From assembly GCA_963774075.1 (NCBI GenBank), contig CAVZDP010000009.1, positions 1 through 64,000 on the forward strand: a stretch of 64,000 nt of DNA, given 5' to 3'. The stretch is from JBBQNR01 sp963774075 (GTDB taxonomy: Bacteria > Actinomycetota > Thermoleophilia > Solirubrobacterales > JBBDJG01). This document shows, piece after piece, positions 1-8,424 of the stretch. Under the pieces are notes generated by a model that saw nothing but the letters and a program-made list of their open reading frames with translations, was not told where the DNA came from and made no database searches. A program made the position numbers and the translations under genes. Position 1 is the stretch's first letter. Every line of letters starts with the position of its first letter.

Positions 1-267
1 TCTGCATCAGAGAGCGACCTCTTCTCGTTCTCAAGAACGTTCTTCACGGCCTTCGCCGCCGCGCCTGAGAAGATGGCAATGGCCGGCTCTCGTCCTGTGA
101 GGTGTGCCCACCTAGCGGCCCAGAGGCCCCACGACGTGTGAGGTAAGCCGCTGCAAATAACTGGGGGTCGGTGCCCAAACTGCGAGGGACCCCAACTGGG
201 AACTAATGGGAATCCGAGGGCGGTCGATATCGATGAACAGAGGCTCTCCGAAATGCGGGGAGCGCCG
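1..267. other. Leading region without a confident gene
   Basis: No gene can be supported here. The minus strand over roughly the first 150 bases is open and could be the start or middle of a gene running off the window edge, but it shows no recognisable motif or start codon. A 12-base perfect palindrome (AAGAACGTTCTT) lies at 33-44. The segment just before 268 probably holds the promoter of the signalling cassette, but no clear -35/-10 pair is visible. Confidence 0.3.
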
Positions 268-657
268 ATGAAGCCAGAAGAGCAAGAACTAAAAGAGCTC
301 CGGATCCTCGCCGTCGACGACGAGGAGTCGAACCTGTTGCTGATCTGGCGGATCCTCGAGCGGGCTGGCTATACGCATGTGGAGACCACGACGGACGCGT
401 CTCGGGTCCCCGACATGTTCGTCGAAACCTGCCGCGATCTCGACCAGGCCCGGCTCGAAATACTTAACCGGCTGGCGCTCGCGGCCGAGTACCGCCCTAC
501 TACCGCCGCGATCCCGGTCGTGGTCAGCGCTGACGCCACTTCTGCTCAGATCGAGCGGTTGCGCGCCGGTGCCGCCAAGTACCTGACCAAGCCAATCGAC
601 GTAGAGTCGTTGCTCGGCACCGTTACGGGCGCTCTTTCAGCGACCGCTACGCGCTAG
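268..657 (+). CDS. Receiver-like protein lacking the phospho-acceptor segment
   Basis: A 129-residue stand-alone CheY-like receiver. It begins with the acidic VDDEES pocket (about residues 15-20), keeps the beta4 motif (IPVVVSADAT, about 89-98) and the conserved Lys of beta5 (YLTKPID). In relatives, beta3 carries the phospho-accepting Asp in a context like LVLLDLHMP. Here beta2/alpha2 runs straight from RDLDQA into LEILNRL, so about nine residues including that Asp are missing. The start at 268 is preferred over 253 because GGGGAG lies five bases upstream. It precedes an H-NOX gene and a c-di-GMP enzyme, suggesting an output or adaptor role. It may be a phosphorylation-independent receiver or an eroded gene; the frame is otherwise intact. 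Confidence 0.8.
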   Translation: MKPEEQELKELRILAVDDEESNLLLIWRILERAGYTHVETTTDASRVPDMFVETCRDLDQARLEILNRLALAAEYRPTTAAIPVVVSADATSAQIERLRAGAAKYLTKPIDVESLLGTVTGALSATATR

Positions 658-766
658 ATGCTAGTAAGCCAACGGCGTCTAAAGATGGGGTCCATCAGTC
701 GATGAGAGACATGTGGGCGGGCCCAGACCCACAGACGAGGCGAGGTTCGAAGGAGGAAACAACGAT

Positions 767-1306
767 ATGAAAGGGATCGTTTTCAATCTCCTCGAGGAGA
801 TCGTCTCGCACGACTACGGCGAGGACGTCTGGGACGCGCTCCTCGAGGCCGCGGGGCTCGATGGCGCTTACACCTCGCTCGGAAGCTACTCCGATGAGGA
901 CCTGATGAGGCTCGTCGGGGCCGCCTCGTCCGCCCTGAGCACGCCCGCAGACGAGATCGTGCGCTGGTTCGGCCGCAGCGCGCTGCCGCTGTTCGCGGAC
1001 CGCTATCCCCAGTTCTTCGAGCCGCATGCATCGACGCGGTCTTTCGTCCTTACGCTCAACCAAGTGATCCACCCCGAGGTTCGAAAGCTCTATCCCGGCG
1101 CGGACGTTCCCGTGTTCGACTTCGACACGTCCTCAGAGGAAGTGCTGGTGATGGGCTATGCCTCTCCGCGCAAGATGTGCGCATTCGCGGAAGGGCTGAT
1201 CGAGGGCGCGGCATCCCACTACGGCGAAGAAGCCGTGATCGAGCAGCCGAAGTGCATGGTCCGAGGAGACGAGAAGTGTGTCCTGGAGATCTCCTTTTCT
1301 AGATAG
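767..1306 (+). CDS. H-NOX haem nitric-oxide sensor protein
   Basis: A 179-residue haem NO/O2-binding (H-NOX/HNOB) protein that binds ferrous haem and signals NO to a partner enzyme. Numbered from the ATG with AGGAGG ten bases upstream, the proximal haem ligand is His102 (in NQVIHPEV) and the propionate-binding triad is Tyr131-Ser133-Arg135 (YASPR), matching the canonical positions of the family. Position 140 is Phe, where O2-binding members have Tyr, so an NO-selective sensor is inferred. It ends 29 bases inside the next gene, a GAF-GGDEF-HD-GYP protein, so co-translation and functional coupling are likely. Confidence in the family is high; the ligand preference is inferred. Confidence 0.93.
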   Translation: MKGIVFNLLEEIVSHDYGEDVWDALLEAAGLDGAYTSLGSYSDEDLMRLVGAASSALSTPADEIVRWFGRSALPLFADRYPQFFEPHASTRSFVLTLNQVIHPEVRKLYPGADVPVFDFDTSSEEVLVMGYASPRKMCAFAEGLIEGAASHYGEEAVIEQPKCMVRGDEKCVLEISFSR

Positions 1307-3014
1307 GTCACAGCCGCAGGGCGACGAAGCGCGGTCCCCGGAAGACGAACTGAGGCGGGTAAGGCATCGGCTCGAACGCGAGCGTGCTGCCCGCAAAGAG
1401 GCCGAGCAGATCTCGGAGACCGTCACGCGCCGCCTCTATGAGAAGCAGGCGGAGCTCGAGTTGCTCGAGATCGTCGCGACTGCTTCGAACGAGGCTTCAA
1501 GTGTCGACGAGGCGATGAAGATCGCGATCGAGGGAATCTGCGCTCACACGGGCTGGCCCGTCGGACATGCTTATCTCGTCCAGGAGAGTTCGCCTCCGCT
1601 CCTCGTCCCGACGACGACGTGGCGTTGCGACGACCCCTGCCGGTTCGAGGCGTTTCGAAGAGAGACTGAGGCCACATCCTTTCCGCCGGGCCTTGGATTA
1701 CCGGGGCGAGTGCTCGCAGCCGGAACCCCTGCCTGGATCATCGATGTCGCCAATGATCCGAATTTCCCGAGGGCAAAGGCGGCTGCGGAGGGCGGGCTCA
1801 AAGCCGCCTTCGCGTTTCCCGTGCTCATATCCGAAGAAGTCGTTGCCGTGCTCGAGTTCTTCGCACCCGAAGCGGCCGAGCCGGACGAACAGCTACTCGG
1901 GTTGATGGCTCACATCGGAACACAACTGGGAAGAGTGATGGAGCGAGATCGGGCTCGGGCACAGCTTGCGCACCAGGCCCATCATGACCCGCTCACGGGT
2001 CTTCGTAACAGACGCTCTCTCATTGCAGACCTGGAGCTCGGGCTCTCTTGCGCCAGCAAAGAACAAGAGCTACTGGTCCTGCTCTTCGATCTCGACGGCT
2101 TCAAGGGCTACAACGACACCTTCGGTCACGCCGCCGGGGATTCGCTCCTCGTGCGGCTCGGGCACCACCTCACGACCGCGCTGGAAGGCCTCGGGTCGCC
2201 ATACCGTATGGGCGGAGACGAGTTCTGTGTCCTCGCTTCGGTCGACGTCGACAGCCCCGAGTCGATCGCCCTGAAGGCCGTGACGGCGCTGGCTGAGCAC
2301 GGTGAAGGCTTCAGCGTGACGGCCTCGTACGGGTCTGTCCTGGTGCCCAGGGAAGCAACCAGCTCCACCGAGGCGCTTCGCATCGCAGACCAGCGCATGT
2401 ATGCACGCAAGAGCGTTGGCAGCCGGGCGTCCGCGGGGCGGCAGAGCACGGACGTGTTGTTGAAGGTCCTTTCTGAGCGCAGCCCCGACCTTGGAATCCA
2501 CTTAGACGAGGTCACCGAGCTCTGCCAGGCGGTAGCCGCGAAGCTGGCGCTGCCCGACGAGGAGGTGGCTCCCCTGCTTCAGGCTGCGTCGCTTCATGAT
2601 GTTGGCAAGGCCGCGATTCCCGACGAGATCCTGAGGAAGCCAGGACCGCTCAACGCCGAAGAGTGGGAATTCATGCGCCGTCACACGCTGATCGGCGAGC
2701 GGATACTGAGCGCCGCTCCGGCACTGACGCGAGCCGCTTCGTTCGTGCGGTCGAGCCACGAGCGGTTTGATGGCAACGGGTATCCGGACAAACTTGCCGC
2801 CGCCGACATACCGCTAGGGGCGCGCGTAATCGCGGTGTGCGACGCGTTCGACGCCATGAGATCGAGCCGTCCCTACCGCGCGGCAATGAGCGCCGAGGGG
2901 GCCCTGGCGGAGCTTCGGCGCTGCGCCGGCACCCAAGTCGATCCGACTGTTGTAGAAGCCCTTTGCAGTGTGATCGCGGAACGGGCGCACGTCACGGCCA
3001 ATTCGAGCAAGTAG
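1278..3014 (+). CDS. GAF-GGDEF-HD-GYP cyclic-di-GMP turnover protein
   Basis: A 578-residue soluble signalling enzyme. Residues about 20-65 are charged and helical (likely coiled coil), 65-220 form a GAF domain, 232-385 a diguanylate cyclase domain with an intact GGDEF (312-316), and 395-570 an HD-GYP phosphodiesterase domain with HDVGK (440-444), His469 and SHERFDGNGYP. The usual HHE motif reads SHE, so one metal ligand is changed. No RxxD product-inhibition site precedes GGDEF. The GTG start at 1278 overlaps the H-NOX gene by 29 bases. The context implies that NO binding to H-NOX tunes c-di-GMP synthesis or breakdown through this protein. Which activity dominates cannot be told from sequence. 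Confidence 0.92.
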   Translation: MSWRSPFLDRSQPQGDEARSPEDELRRVRHRLERERAARKEAEQISETVTRRLYEKQAELELLEIVATASNEASSVDEAMKIAIEGICAHTGWPVGHAYLVQESSPPLLVPTTTWRCDDPCRFEAFRRETEATSFPPGLGLPGRVLAAGTPAWIIDVANDPNFPRAKAAAEGGLKAAFAFPVLISEEVVAVLEFFAPEAAEPDEQLLGLMAHIGTQLGRVMERDRARAQLAHQAHHDPLTGLRNRRSLIADLELGLSCASKEQELLVLLFDLDGFKGYNDTFGHAAGDSLLVRLGHHLTTALEGLGSPYRMGGDEFCVLASVDVDSPESIALKAVTALAEHGEGFSVTASYGSVLVPREATSSTEALRIADQRMYARKSVGSRASAGRQSTDVLLKVLSERSPDLGIHLDEVTELCQAVAAKLALPDEEVAPLLQAASLHDVGKAAIPDEILRKPGPLNAEEWEFMRRHTLIGERILSAAPALTRAASFVRSSHERFDGNGYPDKLAAADIPLGARVIAVCDAFDAMRSSRPYRAAMSAEGALAELRRCAGTQVDPTVVEALCSVIAERAHVTANSSK

Positions 3015-3120
3015 TGCTCGTCAGGTCGCGGCGGTCGGTTCGCGTGGCCAAGAATAGGATGCTCGACACAAGTCTGCACGAGCGCGGCCGAGGCTCCGCA
3101 GACACGAGGATGCAGGGTGC
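3015..3120. other. Convergent intergenic gap
   Basis: A short gap between the c-di-GMP enzyme and the convergent cation ATPase. No strong terminator hairpin or other feature is seen. Confidence 0.3.
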
Positions 3121-5877
3121 TCAGACAGCCTCGACAGCCTCCGTTCGTCGATGGACAACCCGCTTCGCGAGCTCCAGCGCGGGGACGATCGTCGAAGCGG
3201 CGCCCACGACGATCGCCCAGTCCCCTGGCGACAGGCTGGTCGTCCCGAACGCGTTCTGGAGGAACGGCAGGTTGATCACCAGGGCAAGGAACACGATCTC
3301 CCAAAGGACGGCGAGGTTCAGCCACTTGTTGGCGAAGGGCCTGTCCAGCACCGAGTGGCGATCGGAGCGGAAGCTGAAGCCCTTGAGTAGCTCGATGACC
3401 ACCAGCGTGGCAAGCGTCATCGTCATCGCCTCGGCCAGCCTTCTGCCGGAGGACAAGGCCCAGGTGAACATGCTGAGCGTGACGAGCGCCGACCACATCC
3501 CGCCGACCGCGATCAGCGCTACGACGCGCCTGTTGAAGATGCCCGCCTCACGACTCCGCGCGGGACGGCGCATGAGATCTCGTTCGGGCGGATCGACTGA
3601 CAGCGCCAGGGCGGGCAGGCCGTCCGTGGCGAGGTTGACGTACAGGATCTGTACTGCGCTCAGCGGAAGCGGCTTGCCGAGCAGCGACGCACCAACTAGC
3701 AGTCCGATCTCGCCAAGATTGGCCGAGAGCAGGTACATGAGGTACTTCTTGATGTTCCCGAAGACGCCCCGCCCCTCTTCGACTGCAGCGACGATCGACG
3801 CGAAGTTGTCGTCGGTGAGGGTCATCGCGGCCGCCTCTTTGCTGACGTCGGTACCGGTGACGCCCATCGCGACTCCGATGTCGGCTTTCTTGAGCGCGGG
3901 TGCGTCGTTGACGCCGTCGCCCGTCATCGCGACCGAGTGGCCCTTCTTCTGCCAGGCGGTGACGACCCGCAGCTTGTCGGCCGGAGATACGCGCGAGTAG
4001 ACCTCGATCGTCTCGATCTCGCGATCCAGCTCTGCGTCGCTCATCGACTCCAGCTCAGCGCCGGTGACGGCGCGGCCGGACCTGAGGACGCCGAGTTCGC
4101 GTGCGATCGCCTGAGCGGTGAGCGGATGGTCGCCGGTGATCATTACCGGCTTGATGCCGGCCTGCTCGCAGGTCCGAACAGCTTCCTTCGCCTCGGGACG
4201 AGGCGGATCGATCATCCCGATCAGTCCGAGGAACGTCATCCCGCGCTCTGCATTCTCGAGCTCGGCATCGGATCGACGAGCCACGGCCAGGACGCGCAGC
4301 GCCTCGCTCGCCATCTGCCGCGCCGTCGCCAGGGCTGCTGCCCGAGCGGCATCGTCGAGCACGGTGTCGCCGGAAGCAAAAAACTGATGCGTACATGAGT
4401 CGAGGATGACCTCAGGCGCGCCTTTCGCATAGGCGTCAGCGCCGTCGGGGGTCGCATGCAACGTGGTCATGCGCTTGCTCTCCGACGTGAACGGGATCTC
4501 GCTCACGCGCGGGAACTGCGCATCGAGTTGCGGCTTGTGCAGGCCGGCCTTCGCCGCCGCTACCACCAGAGCGCCTTCGGTCGGGTCGCCGCGAACATGC
4601 CAGAGCTGATCGGCGTCACTTGTGGCGATGTGTGCATCCGACGCGAGTACCGCCGCCCGCAACATCTCGATCAAAGCGGAGGGAGGATCGACGCGCGCGC
4701 CGTCCCGTGAAAACACGCCGACCGGCTCGTACCCTGCGCCCGATACCGTCAGTATCCGCCCGGCGAAGTAGAACTTACGCGCGGTCATCTGGTCCTTGGT
4801 GAGGGTGCCGGTCTTATCAGACCCGATGACCGACACGCTGCCGAGCGTCTCGATCGCCGGCAAGCGGCGGACGAGCGCCTTGCGCCTGACCATTCGCTGC
4901 GCTGCCACCGTGAGCGAGATGGTGATCACGGCCGGCAATGCTTCAGGGACGACGGCGACCGCCACCGCCGTGCCGAAGAGCAGCATGTCCAGGATCGGTT
5001 CGCCCCGGAGGAGCCCCAAGCCCACGACGACCAGCACAATCACAAGCGCCGTGCGGGCCAGGATCATTGCGACCTTGTCGAGGTTCAGCTGCAGCGGAGT
5101 CTTGCTCCTCTCGATCGTCTCGAGCATCCGGGCGATGCCGCCGAACTCGGTCTCCGACCCCGTCGTGACGACGACTGCCCGACCTCGGCCATAGGTGACT
5201 GCCGTGCCCGCGTAGACCATGTTCGTGCGGTCGCCCACCGGCAGCTCGCCTTCGGTGAGCGTCGCGGTCTGTTTCTCGACGGACAGGGACTCGCCGGTCA
5301 GCGCCGACTCCTCGACCTGCAGGTTCACGACATCGCACAAGCGCCCGTCGGCTGGCACCTTGTCGCCCACCCGCAACACGATGACGTCGCCTGGCACGAG
5401 CTCGGACGTTGGGACGTCTGTCTCGTCGCCGTCTCGCAGCGCCGTGGCCGTCGGCGCCGCCATCCTGCGCAGGGCTTCGAGCGTGCGTTCGGCCCGGTAT
5501 TCCTGGGCGAAGCCCAAAAAGGCCGAAAACAGCACAATCACTGAGATCACGAGGGCTTCGGTAGCGTGCCCGAGCACCGCCGACAGGCCGACCGCTACGA
5601 GCAGGATGAGGATCAGTACGTTCTTGAACTGCTCGAGCAGCAGCCTCCACGGCTTAACCGCATGAGCGACGTGGAGCTCATTTGGGCCGTACTCGGCGAG
5701 TCGCCGCGCGGCTTCCTGTTCGCTCAGACCCGATTTCAGGGGTGTGTCGAGCCTGGCTGCGACCTGATCGATATCGATGCTGTGCCAGCGACGGGCCTCG
5801 GGCGCGATCGGTGTATCGGAGCGAGCGGGAAAGCGAGCGGTAGACGAAATCGAGGCACCTCCGAAGGAACCGGATGG
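3121..5877 (-). CDS. P2A-type cation (Ca2+-like) transporting ATPase
   Basis: A P-type ATPase of about 918 residues that pumps a cation across the cytoplasmic membrane using an aspartyl-phosphate intermediate. Visible motifs are LTGES in the actuator domain, the phosphorylated Asp in DKTGTLT, the ATP-domain KGAPE, TGDGVNDAP in the hinge, and PEALP in M4. M5/M6 residues resemble the SERCA group (SANLGE; NLATDGLPA), so Ca2+ or a related divalent ion is plausible. The frame stays open to 6108, but the first ~105 residues of that longer version are low-complexity and unlike the family. The TTG at 5877, with AGGAGAG upstream, is a reasonable start; the exact start is uncertain. Confidence 0.9.
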   Translation of the reverse strand, partial: PSGSFGGASISSTARFPARSDTPIAPEARRWHSIDIDQVAARLDTPLKSGLSEQEAARRLAEYGPNELHVAHAVKPWRLLLEQFKNVLILILLVAVGLSAVLGHATEALVISVIVLFSAFLGFAQEYRAERTLEALRRMAAPTATALRDGDETDVPTSELVPGDVIVLRVGDKVPADGRLCDVVNLQVEESALTGESLSVEKQTATLTEGELPVGDRTNMVYAGTAVTYGRGRAVVVTTGSETEFGGIARMLETIERSKTPLQLNLDKVAMILARTALVIVLVVVGLGLLRGEPILDMLLFGTAVAVAVVPEALPAVITISLTVAAQRMVRRKALVRRLPAIETLGSVSVIGSDKTGTLTKDQMTARKFYFAGRILTVSGAGYEPVGVFSRDGARVDPPSALIEMLRAAVLASDAHIATSDADQLWHVRGDPTEGALVVAAAKAGLHKPQLDAQFPRVSEIPFTSESKRMTTLHATPDGADAYAKGAPEVILDSCTHQFFASGDTVLDDAARAAALATARQMASEALRVLAVARRSDAELENAERGMTFLGLIGMIDPPRPEAKEAVRTCEQAGIKPVMITGDHPLTAQAIARELGVLRSGRAVTGAELESMSDAELDREIETIEVYSRVSPADKLRVVTAWQKKGHSVAMTGDGVNDAPALKKADIGVAMGVTGTDVSKEAAAMTLTDDNFASIVAAVEEGRGVFGNIKKYLMYLLSANLGEIGLLVGASLLGKPLPLSAVQILYVNLATDGLPALALSVDPPERDLMRRPARSREAGIFNRRVVALIAVGGMWSALVTLSMFTWALSSGRRLAEAMTMTLATLVVIELLKGFSFRSDRHSVLDRPFANKWLNLAVLWEIVFLALVINLPFLQNAFGTTSLSPGDWAIVVGAASTIVPALELAKRVVHRRTEAVEAV

Positions 5878-6108
5878 CAATCCTTCGTAGGTCTCTCCTA
5901 GCCCGCTTCGGCCGACTCCGCCGGGCCGACTCTGCGGCCGGAATGACGACGGAGCGCCACGAGGATACTCCCCTACGCGCCTCAAGCGTATCAACGGTTG
6001 CCGAACGCATCCACCACCACAATCCCTTCCTACGTTCGGCGGACGGTGCTCCGCACGCCCGTTCGGGTGACTAGCCCAAATCACGGGCCTGCATCGCACA
6101 TTTATCAT

Positions 6109-6462
6109 CCGTCGGCCAGGTCGATCACGACGCCCCGTGACCTTGTCGCGGAGCCGGCGATTTCAGTCGGGGGTTCGAGTCCTCGCTGCCCCGTTGGCTC
6201 TAGAGAGCGAAAAGGCTTGCATTTGCGGGACTTTTCGCGTTCTGAGGTGAGCTCTCGAACTACCGCTCACAACCGCTGAAAACCGCATGATCAGGGTGCT
6301 GACTTTCCCACGGTTTTCCCACGGGCAACCGACTACAGCCTTGGTCGCAACGCGTTGATCTCACAGCGAAGGTGCGCAGGGAGGCGCAGACCGACCTCGA
6401 GGCCGCTGGGTGGGTGCCGGGGCCGGGGCAACGGCCGGATGCTGTCGCGGGATACTTAGCCC
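6109..6462. other. Gene-free stretch with tRNA-like fragment
   Basis: No gene is supported. It holds a tRNA T-arm-like fragment (separate entry) followed by AT-richer sequence containing repeated TTTTCCCACGG-like words near 6300-6325. The composition differs from the surrounding coding DNA and may mark an old insertion boundary. Confidence 0.35.
6165..6197 (+). other. tRNA 3'-end-like fragment (possible att scar)
   Basis: The sequence GGGGGTTCGAGTCCTCG resembles a tRNA T-arm: a T-stem with one G-T and one mismatched pair and a canonical TTCGAGT loop. It is followed by CTGCCCC, which could be the 3' acceptor strand. No matching 5' acceptor or anticodon arm is visible in the preceding 80 bases, so this is not a complete tRNA. 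Such 3' fragments are left where elements integrate into tRNA genes, but it could also be chance. Confidence 0.3.
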
Positions 6463-6645
6463 ATGGAGTGGATCACGTTGGTGCTCGCCGTCTACGCTGC
6501 GGGGCTATCGACCGTCCTCGGGTATCTGACCTGGCGCAAGGACAGGCACAGCGTCCGGTTCTTCGTGACGTACCACCGCCATCACGATTGGTACGGCTTG
6601 GTAATGAGCGTAGTCAACGCTGGGTTTCGTCCCGTAACGCCACCA
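6463..6645 (+). pseudogene. Remnant of a small membrane protein gene
   Basis: The frame opens with a plausible membrane-anchored start: MEWITLVLAVYAAG, a hydrophobic helix of about 18 residues, then YLTWRKDR and a beta-rich segment ending at VVNAGFRPV. After about 60 residues it turns into unrelated low-complexity sequence and stops at 6687. This looks like the N-terminal part of a single-pass protein disrupted by a deletion or frameshift. No product name can be given. Confidence 0.35.
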
Positions 6646-6677
6646 AGCTCGACGGCGACACGGTCGCCCAGGCTCAG

Positions 6678-6940
6678 ATGCTCATGAGAGCCAGCGACCC
6701 GATCTTCGAGATGGGGCTCACGCTCGGCGGCCACAGGCAGGAGGACCGCTTCTGGCAGCACACGCTCACCGCCCTGGCGGCCCACTTCGGCCACGAGGCC
6801 GACGTGGACACCCAGGTCGTGTGCGTCGACAAGAAGCGCCAGTGGTCGAGGTGGCGCAACGTGTGGCACAGCTCCGCCATCCGCTCCACTCTCTACCGGG
6901 GGTCCGGGACGGGCTGTGAAGCGCCTGTTCAAGCGCGATC
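6678..6940 (+). pseudogene. Remnant of an SRPBCC-like C-terminal region
   Basis: A frame reading MLMRASDPIFEMGL, then FWQHTLTALAAHFG, VVCVDKKRQWSRWRNVW and SSAIRSTLY looks protein-like and conserved in style. It has no start or N-terminal domain of its own and runs into the 5' end of the oxidoreductase gene. The pattern is reminiscent of the C-terminal part of SRPBCC-family proteins, which is an inference from memory of the family. It is probably a truncated gene left by the same rearrangement that broke the upstream membrane-protein gene. Confidence 0.35.
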
Positions 6941-6946
6941 GCGCGG

Positions 6947-8371
6947 TTGCCTGAGCACCCGAACGACGCGGTCGTAGTCGGCTCGGGCCCCAACGGGCTC
7001 GCCGCCGCCATCGTGCTTGCCCGGGCCGGCCGCCGGGTCACGCTCATGGAGGGCGCGGAGACCGTGGGCGGCGGCTGCCGCTCGGAGGAGCTGACGCTTC
7101 CGGGCTACGTTCACGACACCTGCTCAACGGTCCATTCCCTGGCGCTTGCTTCGCCCTTCCTGAGCAGCTTGCCGCTGGCGGAGCACGGTCTCGAGCTCGT
7201 GCACCCCGACGCGCCGCTCGCTCACCCGCTGGACGACGGCTCCGCCGTGGTGATGGAGCGCTCCGTGGAGAAGACGGCCCAGGGACTTGGTTCGGACGCG
7301 CGGCCCTACCGCCGATTGTTCGATCCGCTCGTCCGCACTGCCGACGAGCTCATGTACGAGATCCTCGGCCCGTTTCGCCCGCCGCTCCACCCGCTGGTAT
7401 TGGCGCGCTTCGGCGCGAGCGGGCTGCGCTCGGCGACGGGGCTGGCGCGCTCGCGTTTCCGGGGCGAGCGCGCGCGCGCCCTCCTGGCTGGTTGCTGCGC
7501 TCATTCGATGCTCTCTTTGCGAACCCCGGCCAGCGCTGCCTTCGGGATCGTCCTCGCATTAGGCGCGCATCGCGTCGGCTGGCCGGTGGCCCGTGGCGGC
7601 TCCCAGCGCCTGGCCGACGCCCTCGCGTCCCACCTGCGTTCCCTTGGTGGTGAGATCGAGACCGGTAGATGGGTGGAGTCGCTCGACGAACTCGCAGGCA
7701 CCGGCGCCACGCTGCTCGACGTGACCCCGCGCCAGCTCGTGAGGCTGGCCGGCCGCCGCCTGCCCGCGGGGTACGCCAAACGGCTCGCGCGCTACCGCTA
7801 CGGGCCGGGCGTCTTCAAGCTCGACTGGGCCCTCGACGGCCCGATCCCCTGGAGCGCTGCGGAGGTTTCGCGCGCGGGCACCGTGCACCTCGGCGGCGGG
7901 CTAGACGAGATCGCCGCCTCAGAGGAAGCGGCCTCGATGGGCGAGCACTGCGACCGCCCGTTCGTCCTCCTCGTGCAGCCGAGCCTCTTCGATCCGACCC
8001 GAGCCCCTACGGGCAAGCACACGGCCTGGGCCTACTGCCACGTGCCGAACGGATCCTCGCGCGACATGACCGGGGCGATCGAGGCGCAGGTGGAGCGCTT
8101 CGCGCCGGGGTTCAAGGACCTGATCGCCGCGCGCTCGGCGATGGATCCCGCGGAGGTGGAGCGGCGCAACCCGAACTACGTGGGCGGCGACATCAACGGC
8201 GGCGTCCAGGACTTGCGGCAGCTCTTCACGCGTCCGGTCGCCCGCGCGGTCCCGTACTCGACGCCGGTCGACGGGCTCTACATCTGCTCGTCGTCCACAC
8301 CGCCGGGCGGCGGTGTGCATGGAATGTGCGGGTACTTCGCAGCGCGCTCCGCGCTGCGACATGGCAAGTGA
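6947..8371 (+). CDS. FAD-dependent amine oxidase/phytoene-desaturase-like oxidoreductase
   Basis: A 474-residue flavoprotein of the CrtI/phytoene-dehydrogenase-related family. The N-terminus carries the dinucleotide-binding fold VVVGSGPNGLAAA followed by the acidic strand end (LMEG), then GGGCRS. The C-terminus has the FAD-contacting stretch ending in PPGGGVHGMCGY. It starts at a TTG (6947). Members oxidise or isomerise polyprenoid or other hydrophobic substrates, but the substrate cannot be told here and no other carotenoid biosynthesis gene is adjacent. A strong hairpin overlaps the stop codon. The 5' end abuts gene debris, so any original partner upstream may have been lost. Confidence 0.87.
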   Translation: MPEHPNDAVVVGSGPNGLAAAIVLARAGRRVTLMEGAETVGGGCRSEELTLPGYVHDTCSTVHSLALASPFLSSLPLAEHGLELVHPDAPLAHPLDDGSAVVMERSVEKTAQGLGSDARPYRRLFDPLVRTADELMYEILGPFRPPLHPLVLARFGASGLRSATGLARSRFRGERARALLAGCCAHSMLSLRTPASAAFGIVLALGAHRVGWPVARGGSQRLADALASHLRSLGGEIETGRWVESLDELAGTGATLLDVTPRQLVRLAGRRLPAGYAKRLARYRYGPGVFKLDWALDGPIPWSAAEVSRAGTVHLGGGLDEIAASEEAASMGEHCDRPFVLLVQPSLFDPTRAPTGKHTAWAYCHVPNGSSRDMTGAIEAQVERFAPGFKDLIAARSAMDPAEVERRNPNYVGGDINGGVQDLRQLFTRPVARAVPYSTPVDGLYICSSSTPPGGGVHGMCGYFAARSALRHGK

Positions 8372-8388
8372 ATGCTGGGGCAGCATTC
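8370..8388. terminator. Hairpin terminator between convergent genes
   Basis: A perfect 8-base-pair stem (GAATGCTG/CAGCATTC) with a GGG loop overlaps the stop codon of the oxidoreductase and lies before the convergent methyltransferase end. There is no U-tract. It is a plausible bidirectional terminator. Confidence 0.55.
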
Positions 8389-8424
8389 CGCAGCGTCACC
8401 GGAGGCGGCTCCCGGTAGGGTCTC

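Noticed and set aside
1..150. Partial minus-strand gene at the left edge
   Set aside because: The frame is open, but no motif, start codon or family could be recognised in so short a piece.
6372..6977. A single 201-residue gene covering the whole frame
   Set aside because: Only the part after about 6660 looks protein-like; the first hundred residues are not, so it is treated as a remnant.
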